From Planctomycetota bacterium (GTDB taxonomy: Bacteria > Planctomycetota > Phycisphaerae > Phycisphaerales > Phycisphaeraceae), in assembly GCA_021413865.1 (NCBI GenBank), contig JAIOPN010000049.1, positions 62,001 through 126,000 on the forward strand: a stretch of 64,000 nucleotides of DNA, read 5' to 3'. The position numbers and the translations under genes were made by a program. The number at the start of each line of letters is the position of its first letter. Position 1 is the first letter of the stretch. Shown here in pieces: positions 49,063 through 57,100 of the stretch. A model generated the notes under the pieces. That model was given only the letters and a program-made list of their open reading frames with translations. It was not told where the DNA came from and searched no databases.

Positions 49063-50721
49063 TCACTCCTTGGGCAGCTTCACCGTCGCCACCTTGAGAA
49101 TCCCCGGCCGGGCGCGGAGACGGTTGAGCAGGGAATCGGGCACGTCGCCGTCCACCTTCAGCACCATGAGCGCGGTGATCTTGCCGTCGGGGGTTTCGCG
49201 GCGGGAGATCGCCATGTCGGCGATGTTGACGCCGGCGGCGCCGAACTCGCTGCCGACCACGCCGATGATGCCGGGGCGGTCCTCGTTCTGGATCAGCGCC
49301 ATCGCGCCGGCGGGGACCATGTCCATGAAATAGCCGTTGATCTCGACGACGCGCGGGCGCATGTCCTGATAGACACGGCCGACGATGCGCCGTGTGCGGT
49401 CGGCGGCGGGGGTGTCACTGGCGACCGCGCCCTCCGGGCCGTGCACCTCGATGGTGAGCTGCGGGCCGGTGGGCGCGGGGCCCGAGGGGTCGGTGCTCTT
49501 GATGGTTTGGAGCTTGATACCGCGCTGCTCGGCGACGTGGCGGACGTTCACGACGTTGAGCGGGACGTCCATGTGCCCCTGGAGAAGGCCGACGAGCGCC
49601 ATGCGTTCGAGGGTGCCGGCGGCGGCGGCGATGGAGTCGCCGGAGATCTCGAAGGTCACGCGGCCGATGCCGCGCGTGATCATGGGGCTGATGAGGCGGG
49701 CCATGCGCTGCGCCAGGTCCACGTAGCGCTGCTGGAGCGGGTCGAGGTCGAGGCGGATGCCGCCGGCGTTGACCGCGCCGTGGATGCCCTCGCCGCGCAG
49801 GTACGCCAGCACCGAAGCGGCGGCGTCCACGCTGACGGCCTGCTGCGCCTCGACGGTGCTGGCACCCAGGTGGGGCGTGAGCAGGACCTTCGGGTGCTTG
49901 CGCAGGGGGTTGTTGGCGGCGGGGGGCTCGGTCTCGAAAACGTCCAGCGCCGCGCCGCCGCACTGCCCGGCGTCGATAGCGGGGATGACGGCCGATTCAT
50001 CCACTACGCCGCCGCGCGATGCGTTGACCACCAGCACGCCCTTGCGGCACTTGCAGAAGCTCTCCTTGTTGAGCAGGCCACGCGTCTGCTCGTTGAGCGG
50101 GACGTGGAAGGTGAGGATGTCGGCGTGGGGGACGAGGTCGATGAACTGGGAGAACATGCGGACCTTGCCGTCCATCATGGTGGCGGCGTTGATGAAGGGG
50201 TCGTAGGCGACGACGTTCATGCCGAAGGCGAGCGCGCGCTCGGCGACGGTGCGGCCGATGCGGCCGAAGCCGACGACGCCGAGCGTCTTGCCCGCGAGCT
50301 GCCGGCCGTTGAACTTGTTGCGGTCCCATCCGCCCTCGGCCATGACCTTGTACGCCGGGCCGATGTTCCGCGCCAGCGCCATGAGGAGGGCGAAGGCGTG
50401 TTCGGCGGTGGTGATGGTGGAGGCCTCGGCGGAGTTGACGACGAGGATGCCCTTGGATGTCGCGGCCTCGAGGTCGATGTTGTCCACGCCGACGCCGGCG
50501 CGGGCGATGATTTTCAGCCTGCCGGGGTTTTCGAGCACCTTCGCGGTGACGGTGACGCCGGAGCGGACGATCATGCCGTCGTGCTCTCCGATGATCCTGG
50601 CCAACTCGTCTTCCTTGATGCCGGCCTTGTTGACGAGCTCGACGTCGGGCTGGGAGCGGAGGAAGTCGAGCCCTTCATCGGCGAGCTTGTCGGCGGCGAG
50701 GATGCGGAACTTGTCGGGCAT
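49063..50721 (-). CDS. serA: D-3-phosphoglycerate dehydrogenase
   Basis: SerA oxidises 3-phosphoglycerate in the first step of serine synthesis. The 552-residue long form has the catalytic/NAD domain: GVGVDNIDLEAAT near 85, GVVGFGRIGRTVA with the NAD-binding glycines near 147, the active-site Arg and the LTPHLGASTVEAQ His. An allosteric substrate-binding domain follows (about 325-450), then a C-terminal ACT domain (about 470-552) for serine feedback. The ATG at 50721 matches the family start MPDKFRILAADKLADEGL. hemL ends 22 bases upstream on the same strand, so the two are probably co-transcribed with cimA's region. Confidence 0.94.
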   Translation of the reverse strand: MPDKFRILAADKLADEGLDFLRSQPDVELVNKAGIKEDELARIIGEHDGMIVRSGVTVTAKVLENPGRLKIIARAGVGVDNIDLEAATSKGILVVNSAEASTITTAEHAFALLMALARNIGPAYKVMAEGGWDRNKFNGRQLAGKTLGVVGFGRIGRTVAERALAFGMNVVAYDPFINAATMMDGKVRMFSQFIDLVPHADILTFHVPLNEQTRGLLNKESFCKCRKGVLVVNASRGGVVDESAVIPAIDAGQCGGAALDVFETEPPAANNPLRKHPKVLLTPHLGASTVEAQQAVSVDAAASVLAYLRGEGIHGAVNAGGIRLDLDPLQQRYVDLAQRMARLISPMITRGIGRVTFEISGDSIAAAAGTLERMALVGLLQGHMDVPLNVVNVRHVAEQRGIKLQTIKSTDPSGPAPTGPQLTIEVHGPEGAVASDTPAADRTRRIVGRVYQDMRPRVVEINGYFMDMVPAGAMALIQNEDRPGIIGVVGSEFGAAGVNIADMAISRRETPDGKITALMVLKVDGDVPDSLLNRLRARPGILKVATVKLPKE

Positions 50722-50743
50722 GGGGGGACTCCAATTCGATGGA

Positions 50744-52042
50744 TCAAGCACGGGCCGCCGCGAATGCCGCGCGGGAGGCTTCAATTGTCTGGTCGATGCA
50801 GGCGTCGTCGTGGGCGGTGCTGACGAACCACGTCTCGTACTGGCTGGGCGGCAGGACCACCCCGTTGTCGAGCAGGCTGTTGAAGAAACGGGTGAAGGCC
50901 TTGGTGTCGCTGCGCACGGCCTGCTCGTAATTCTCGATGGGCGTGGCGCAGAAGAAGACGCAGACCATGGAACCGACGCGTGTGATCTGTACGGGGACAC
51001 CGGCTTCGGAGGCGGCGCGGGCCAGGCCGTCGGTGAGGCGTTTGGAGGAGCGATCGAGCTGGGCGTAGGCCTTGCCGTCCTTTAGCGATTCGAGCATCGC
51101 GATGCCCGCCGCCATCGCGAGGGGGTTTCCGCTGAGGGTGCCCGCCTGATAGACGGGGCCCTCGGGCGCGATCTGTTTCATGAGGTCGGTGCGTCCGCCG
51201 TAGGCGGCGCATGGGAGGCCGCCGCCGACGATTTTGCCCAGGCAGGTGAGGTCCGGCGTGACCTTATATATGGACTGCGCCCCGCCGTAGGCGACGCGGA
51301 AGCCGGTCATCACCTCGTCGAAGAGGAGCAGGACGCCGTGTTTCGTGCACAGGTCGCGGAGGCCCTGGAGGTAGCCGGGCTTTGGCGGGACGCACCCCAT
51401 GTTGCCGGCGATGGGCTCGACCATGAGGCCGGCGACGTCGCGGCCATGCTCGTTGAGCACGCGTTCGACGGCGGCAAGGTCGTTAAACGGTACGAGCAGC
51501 GTGCTGCCTGTGATGGAGGCGGGCACGCCCGGCGAGCTGGGCACGCCGATCGTCGTCGCACCGCTGCCTGCCTCGACGAGCAACGCGTCGCTGTGGCCGT
51601 GGTAGCACCCGGTGCACTTGATCACCTTGCTGCGCTTCGTCGCCGCGCGGGCCAGGCGGATGGCGCTCATGCACGCCTCGGTGCCGCTGTTGACGAAGCG
51701 GACCTTTTCGACCGAGGGCACGGCCTCGATGACGAGCTGCGCGAGGCGCGTCTCCGCCTCGGTGGGCATGCCGAAGCTTGTCCCGTTGACGACGGCCTTC
51801 TGCAGCGCGGCCTCGACGGCGGGGGGGCAGTGGCCCAGGAGCAGCGGGCCGTAGCTCATCACGTAGTCGATGTAGGAATTGCCATCGACGTCGGTGACGC
51901 GCGCGCCTTTGCCGGAGCGGACGACGATCGGGTCGCGGCCGACGGATTTGTAGGCGCGGACGGGCGAATTGACGCCACCGGGGAGCACGCGTTTGGCGGC
52001 CTCGAACGCTCGGGAGGAATTGGTGTAACGCGGGTTGGTCAT
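50744..52042 (-). CDS. hemL: Glutamate-1-semialdehyde 2,1-aminomutase
   Basis: HemL makes 5-aminolevulinate from glutamate 1-semialdehyde, the C5 entry to haem. The 432-residue PLP enzyme shows FEAAKRVLPGGVNSPVRA at the start, then the amino-group pocket GTEACMSAIRLAR. The PLP lysine is in LTCLGKIVGGGLP (near 263), and AGTLSGNPLAMAAG follows. Haem supply is relevant to the octahaem cytochrome nearby. The ATG at 52042 has TACACT 9 nt upstream and no clear ribosome site. Confidence 0.94.
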   Translation of the reverse strand: MTNPRYTNSSRAFEAAKRVLPGGVNSPVRAYKSVGRDPIVVRSGKGARVTDVDGNSYIDYVMSYGPLLLGHCPPAVEAALQKAVVNGTSFGMPTEAETRLAQLVIEAVPSVEKVRFVNSGTEACMSAIRLARAATKRSKVIKCTGCYHGHSDALLVEAGSGATTIGVPSSPGVPASITGSTLLVPFNDLAAVERVLNEHGRDVAGLMVEPIAGNMGCVPPKPGYLQGLRDLCTKHGVLLLFDEVMTGFRVAYGGAQSIYKVTPDLTCLGKIVGGGLPCAAYGGRTDLMKQIAPEGPVYQAGTLSGNPLAMAAGIAMLESLKDGKAYAQLDRSSKRLTDGLARAASEAGVPVQITRVGSMVCVFFCATPIENYEQAVRSDTKAFTRFFNSLLDNGVVLPPSQYETWFVSTAHDDACIDQTIEASRAAFAAARA

Positions 52043-52051
52043 GGGTGGGGG

Positions 52052-52057
52052 AGTGTA
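52052..52057 (-). promoter_or_regulatory. -10 hexamer of hemL
   Basis: TACACT on the minus strand ends 9 nt before the ATG at 52042, giving a leader of at most a few bases. hemL can thus be read independently of cimA. Confidence 0.45.
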
Positions 52058-52092
52058 ACAGGCGTGCTTGGAAATCGATGCGCGGCTCTGAT

Positions 52093-52115
52093 CCCCTCTC
52101 CCGGAGGGAGAGGGG
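52093..52115. repeat. Perfect hairpin after cimA
   Basis: CCCCTCTCCC (52093-52102) and GGGAGAGGGG (52106-52115) form a 10-bp stem with a 3-base loop, just past the cimA stop and before the hemL promoter. It may terminate cimA, but no T-tract follows on either strand. A degenerate relative is at 3703-3728. Confidence 0.6.
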
Positions 52116-52127
52116 GTTAGAAACAAC

Positions 52128-53744
52128 TTATTGCGCGGGTTTCGCCCCGATCTCGATCAGGTGGTAGGTGAAGGCGTCGGTGAGCGCCTGCCACGAAGCG
52201 TCCACGATGTTTTCGTTGACGCCCACGGTGCTGAAGTGGTGCGAGGCGGCGCCGTCGGGTGTCTCCATGACGGCGAACTCGGCGACGACGCGCACCTTGG
52301 CCGCGGATTCAGCGGTCGGGTTCACCACACGCACCTTGTAGTCGCGCAGGTGGACCCGTGAGAGTTGGGGGTAGTGCGGTTCCAGGCACTTTCGCAGCGC
52401 AGCGTCCAGGGCGTTAACCGGGCCGTCGCCCCGGGCGGTTTGTTGGCTGGGGCGAGCGCCAATCCTGGTCTTCACGCTCGCTTCGGTGATGCAGGGGCCG
52501 GCGCCGGATTTTTCGATGGCACAGCGGTAGTGATCGAGCGTCCAGAAGGTCGGGCGTTTGCCCATCGCCTCATAGAGGAGCAGTTCGAAGCTCGCGCCGG
52601 CGGCCTCGAACTGGTAGCCCTGGTATTCGAGCGCCATCAGGCGTTCGAGCACCTTGCGCTGCAGGGCCTTGTCGTCGGCGATGTTGAACTTCGCTCCCAG
52701 CGTGGCTGCGATGTTGCTCGCGCCGGAGAGTTCGCTCACGAGCACGCGGCGGGTGTTGCCGACGGACTCGGGGGTGACGTGCTCGTAGCTGCGCGAGACG
52801 CGCTGCACCGCGTGGACGTGCATCCCGCCCTTGTGGGCGAATGCGGCCGTGCCGACGAATGGCTGACCGGACCAGAGATTCAGGTTCGCCACCTCGTAAA
52901 CGAACCGGCTGGTTTCGGTGAGCTTCGCGGTGGAGTCGTCGGTGAGGCAGTCCATGCCCATCTTGAGTCGGAGGTTGGCGGCCACGGTGGTCAGGTCCAC
53001 GTTGCCGCAGCGCTCGCCGATGCCGTTGATCGTGCCCTGCACCTGGATACAGCCGGCCTCGACCGCTGCCAGGGAGTTGGCGACCGCCAGCCCGCCGTCG
53101 TTGTGCACGTGGATGCCGAGCTTGGCGTCGGGGAACACGGAGAGCACGTCATTGACGGCCTGGGCGATGCGGCCGGGGAGCGTGCCGCCGTTGGTGTCGC
53201 ACAGGACCAGGCGCGTCGCGCCGCCCTCCAGCGCGGCGCGCAGGGTCTTGAGCGTGTAATCCCGGTCGGCGTTGTAACCGTCGAAGAAGTGCTCGGCGTC
53301 GTAGAACACCTCGCGGCCGGCGCGGCGGCAGAAATCCACCGTCTCGTGGATCATCGCCAGGTTCTCTTCGAGATCGACGCGCAGCACCTCCTCGACGTGC
53401 AGGTTCCACGTCTTGCCGACGATGGTGACGACCGGCGTGCCGGCGTCGATGAGCGACTGCATGCCCGGGTCTTCGGCGGGGGAGACGCCCTTGCGGCGGG
53501 TCATGCCGAAGGCGCAGACCTTGGCGTGGGCGAGCTTGAGCGACTTGACCTCGGCGAAGTAGGCGGCGTCCTTGGGGTTGGAGAGGGGGTAGCCGCCCTC
53601 GATGTAGTCCACGCCCAGGGCGTCGAGCGCTTTGGTGATCTTGATCTTGTCCACCAGGCTGAAGGCGATGCCCTCGCCCTGCGAGCCGTCGCGGAGGGTG
53701 GTGTCGTAGATCTCGACGCGTCGTTTGGGGGTGGGCGGTGTCAT
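52128..53744 (-). CDS. cimA: Citramalate synthase
   Basis: CimA condenses pyruvate with acetyl-CoA to (R)-citramalate, the entry to threonine-independent isoleucine synthesis. The 538-residue protein has the HMGL/LeuA-type barrel with YDTTLRDGSQGEG (about 13-25) and IEGGYPLSNPKDAAYF, which marks the CimA branch rather than LeuA. HVHNDGGLAVANS (about 216) supplies the metal His pair. A C-terminal regulatory LeuA dimer domain starts near 410. The ATG at 53744 has no Shine-Dalgarno. It overlaps by ATGA the stop of a 29-codon frame that starts inside the leader. Upstream lies a complete-looking isoleucine attenuator, which independently supports the CimA call. Confidence 0.9.
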   Translation of the reverse strand: MTPPTPKRRVEIYDTTLRDGSQGEGIAFSLVDKIKITKALDALGVDYIEGGYPLSNPKDAAYFAEVKSLKLAHAKVCAFGMTRRKGVSPAEDPGMQSLIDAGTPVVTIVGKTWNLHVEEVLRVDLEENLAMIHETVDFCRRAGREVFYDAEHFFDGYNADRDYTLKTLRAALEGGATRLVLCDTNGGTLPGRIAQAVNDVLSVFPDAKLGIHVHNDGGLAVANSLAAVEAGCIQVQGTINGIGERCGNVDLTTVAANLRLKMGMDCLTDDSTAKLTETSRFVYEVANLNLWSGQPFVGTAAFAHKGGMHVHAVQRVSRSYEHVTPESVGNTRRVLVSELSGASNIAATLGAKFNIADDKALQRKVLERLMALEYQGYQFEAAGASFELLLYEAMGKRPTFWTLDHYRCAIEKSGAGPCITEASVKTRIGARPSQQTARGDGPVNALDAALRKCLEPHYPQLSRVHLRDYKVRVVNPTAESAAKVRVVAEFAVMETPDGAASHHFSTVGVNENIVDASWQALTDAFTYHLIEIGAKPAQ

Positions 53745-53830
53745 GGTTGGTGCTTGGGGTTGTGATTAGAGCCGGTTCGGGTGCGTGAGACAAAAAAACC
53801 CTGCCTCGCGGCAGGGTTGTTGACGTTCAT
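53741..53830 (-). other. Short open frame across the cimA terminator
   Basis: A 29-codon frame starts with ATG at 53830, runs through the terminator hairpin and ends in a stop that overlaps the cimA ATG (ATGA). It could couple translation to cimA in read-through transcripts, since cimA lacks a ribosome site. It has no Shine-Dalgarno of its own, so this is tentative. Confidence 0.25.
53792..53818 (-). terminator. Intrinsic terminator (attenuator) before cimA
   Basis: On the minus strand AACCCTGCC and GGCAGGGTT form a 9-bp stem closed by a GCGA tetraloop, followed by a run of seven T (two of them in the stem). It lies between the promoter and cimA, so it must be regulated. Its 5' arm can instead pair with 53848-53857 to form an antiterminator. 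Confidence 0.85.
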
Positions 53831-53857
53831 GGGTGATGATCGCCGGGCCCTACCGCG
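53807..53857 (-). promoter_or_regulatory. Antiterminator pairing of the cimA leader
   Basis: CGCGGUAGGG (53857-53848) can pair with CCCUGCCGCG (53816-53807) over 10 bp with one G-U pair. The first segment contains the UAG stop codon of the leader peptide. The second is most of the 5' arm and loop of the terminator. The two structures are mutually exclusive. Confidence 0.7.
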
Positions 53858-53909
53858 TGTGTGCGGGGCTAATGCTGATCCGGCTAATGATGGAAGAGGC
53901 GAGCAACAT
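53850..53909 (-). CDS. Isoleucine-rich leader peptide of cimA
   Basis: The frame reads MLLASSIISRISISPAHTR (19 residues), with four Ile codons among eight consecutive codons (ATC ATT ... ATC ... ATT) and two Leu codons at its start. Its ATG lies 8 nt after a TACAAT -10, so the mRNA would be leaderless, like several genes in this window. A ribosome stalled on Ile codons would leave the stop-codon region free to form the antiterminator. A ribosome that reaches the UAG would cover it and let the terminator form. This matches amino-acid attenuation as known for his, leu and ilv operons. The frame is short and has no other evidence of translation. Confidence 0.65.
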   Translation of the reverse strand: MLLASSIISRISISPAHTR

Positions 53910-53917
53910 TGAGGAGC

Positions 53918-53945
53918 ATTGTACCCGCCGAGTCGCGCCGGGCAA
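53918..53945 (-). promoter_or_regulatory. Promoter of the cimA leader
   Basis: TTGCCC (53945-53940), a 16-nt spacer and TACAAT (53923-53918; 5 of 6) on the minus strand. Transcription would begin at about 53910, at the leader-peptide ATG. Confidence 0.65.
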
Positions 53946-54133
53946 GGCGCGGGATGTGGAAGACCTGTCGCGGCGTTGCGGGCGTGGTCGAAAACCAGTA
54001 AAAGGTTGCAGTCCCGCGCTCGGGTCATAAAGAGTCGGCCGGTCGGTGGTTGTCTTTTGTCAGGGGATGGCGTGGTCATCCCGTCCGGTTACGACGCCCG
54101 GGTTGCCGCGCTGACGCAGCGAGTAAGCCGTTC
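53946..54133. other. Divergent region between cimA leader and cytochrome gene
   Basis: About 190 bases without a gene. TTGCAG at 54006-54011 with CATAAA at 54026-54031 (14-nt spacing) is a poor candidate promoter for the cytochrome gene. No repeat or operator was recognised. Confidence 0.3.
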
Positions 54134-57100
54134 ATGCCTGTACCCACAGAAACCTTCTGGAATATCAAGAAGCTCAACGTGGTCTTCGCGGCCAGCGCGG
54201 TGATCCTGTTGGGTTCGTTCCTCCTGTTGATCAAAGAGGACCAGAACGTCGCCTGGCGCGGGTATCAAAAGGACGCGCGGGTGTGGGACGCCGCGATGAC
54301 GACCGACGCCATCAAGTACGCCCTGAGCGCGTCGGACAAGGCGGAGTTGGAGAAGATCAAGACCGACATCGCACAGATCGGCGGCGAACTGGAGAAGGAC
54401 GAAAAGCTCAAAGAGCTGAACAAGAAAAAGGCTGACATCGAGGCCGGGATCAACATCGCAACGATGCCCGCCGCGACGATTAAGGGTCAGATCACCCCGC
54501 TGTCGCAATTGGTCGAGAAGGCCACCCTCGAGTTCGGCGCGGATCACGCTAAGACCAAGAAGCTGATGGCCGAGCTGAACGCGGCCAAGCAGAAGTCGGA
54601 CAAGGAAGAGGCGACGCTGGCCGCCCTGGACCGGCAACTGATCGAAACCAATAGCGCGATCGAGAAGGAGAAATCTCGCCTCAGCGCCCTGACCAAATCC
54701 CGCGACGACAAGCTCCGCCGCCTCAACTCGCTCGAGGAACGCCTGGCAAAGGTCAACCCGACCGGCGCGGCGTGGCTCGGCGAGCAGATCCGCAACGCCC
54801 CGCTCCAGGACTGGTTCAACCCCTCCCTGGCCGTGCAGCAGGTGGTCGTCCCCGACGTCCGCACCGACTTTAACTTCCTCACCACCGAGACAATCGATCG
54901 TTGCAGCACCTGCCACGTCAACATCGACAACCCGCGGTTCGAGGAGAAGGAGATCGTCTCCTTCGCCGAGCGACAGGTGGCGATGGGCGACGGTCAGGAC
55001 GTGGCGACGATCGACCCGCACAAGCCGGTCGTGATGCTCGGCTTCTGGGTCAACGCCGCGAAGCTGCGCGTCGCATCGGACGCGTACGGCATGCCTGCGT
55101 TGGCCAAGGGGGTAGAGGCTCTCAAGGCCGCGGCGCTGGACCGCGTCAAGGAACTCCGCGCCAAGGCGGGCATGTCGCCGCTGGCCGACAACGCGGACGT
55201 CGTCGCCGAGATCGAGTCGCTGCTCAAGCAGGGCGAGAGCCGCGACAAAGAAGAGAAGATCGCCGTCACCCGCGCCGAGTGGTACGCCCCGGCGGCCTAT
55301 TTCTTGACGGACCTGAAGGGCCTGCTTGAGAAGCAACTGAGCAAGGGCGAGTACCGCGAGCTGCGCGACCTCTACCGCCAGGAACTCATCGGGAGCTACA
55401 ACCACCTCCGCACCAACTCCTCGCAGGGCCTGCCGGCGCTGAGCGCCAACCCCGTGCTGATGGCACACCCGCGCCTCGATCTTTACGCCGACGCGGACTC
55501 GAAGCACCCCATGAAATCGATGGGCTGCACCGTGTGCCACGAGGGCTCGGGTCAGGAGACGGAGTTCAAGCACACCGCCCACACGCCGCGCGAGGTCTGG
55601 GTTGACGAGAAGACGGGCTCCCCGGTGCCGGCGTTCCTGATTCGACCGGCGGAGCCGAAGGTTCCTGTCGCGATGACGGTCTCCGCCGCACAGGTCCACG
55701 AGGCGCCGCGGGCTACCGCGGTGAAAGAGGGTGAAACAGGCGAACATGGCTTCACCTTCGACGACCTGAACCTGGCCAACCCGAACAACCCCAAGCCCTT
55801 CGCCCCGGACTCGGGCCACATCGAAGAGACCGCCGCCTATGTCTCTCCCGCCGCGGCCCGGGGCGAAAAGCCCCGCGGCGTCGTCCGCCAGGAGGCCTAC
55901 TGGACCAAGGCCTACCACTGGGAGCAGGTCCACTACATGCACTGGGAAAAGCCGATGAACTCGCAGGAGTTCATCGAGTCCAGTTGCAACAAGTGCCACA
56001 CGCAGGTGTTCGATCTGAAGGAATCGGCGCCCCGGCTGTTCGAGGGCCGCAAGCTCTTCGCCCAGCTCGGCTGCGCGAACTGCCACGCGGTTGATGCGGT
56101 CAAGGACCACCTCGACGTCAAGAAGGTCGGCCCGAGCCTCGTGCACGTGAAGGAAAAACTCTCCCCCACGATGATGTCGTCGTGGATCTGGGCGCCCAAG
56201 GCCTTCCGCCCGATGTCGCGGATGCCGCACTACTTCATGCTGGAGAACAACTCCACGCCGGTGGACATTCTCCGCACGCGAACCGAGGTCGCGGCGATCA
56301 CGCACTACCTCCAGCACTCGACGCCCGCCGAGGGCACCCCCGAGTACAAGCCCGAGCCGCCCCCCTCTACCCCCGGCGACGCCAAGGCCGGCCGCGCGGT
56401 ATTCAACTCCGTCGGCTGCCTGGCGTGCCATACCAACATGGCCGAGTCGGGTGAGAAGTGGATCGCCGAAGACCTGATCAAACGCACCGGCGTGTCGGCG
56501 GACGAGGCGAAGAAGCAGTACGACGCGATGGGCTACAACCAGCGGCACTGGTACGCGCTGGAGCACATCCCGGAGAAGCTCACGATCGTCGGCCCGGAGC
56601 TGTCGGGCGTGGGCACCAAGCTCAAGGCCGGCCGCACCGTGGATCAGGCCCGCGCGTGGGTATACGACTGGGTGCGCAATCCGCGCCACTACTCCAGCTA
56701 CACAATCATGCCCAGCCTGCGCCTCAGCGAGCAGGAGGCCAACGACCTGTCCGCCTATCTGCTCGCCCAGGAACGGCCGGACTACACGCCGGTTGACTTC
56801 ACGAATCTCGACGGCGACGGCAAGGCGATGCTGAACCAGATCGTCGGCGCCCTGCCCGACCCCGCGGGCAAGGTGAGCCTGCAATCGACGCAGGACGAGA
56901 AGCTCGAGTACGTCGGCCGGAAGATGATCGCCAACTACGGCTGCAACGGCTGCCACCTGATCAACGGCTTCGAGAACGCCGCCTCTGCCTGCGCCGAGCT
57001 GAACGAGTGGGGCCTGAAGGACCCGCACAAGCTGGACTTCGGCTACTTCGACCACGCCTACACCGCCGAGCGCAAGAACCGCATCGAGGTCTGGAAGGTC

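Noticed and set aside
53884-53919. Alternative leader peptide MLLNVARLFHH starting at 53919
   Set aside because: Its ATG overlaps the TACAAT -10 and would lie upstream of the expected transcript start. The frame at 53909 fits promoter spacing and isoleucine content better.
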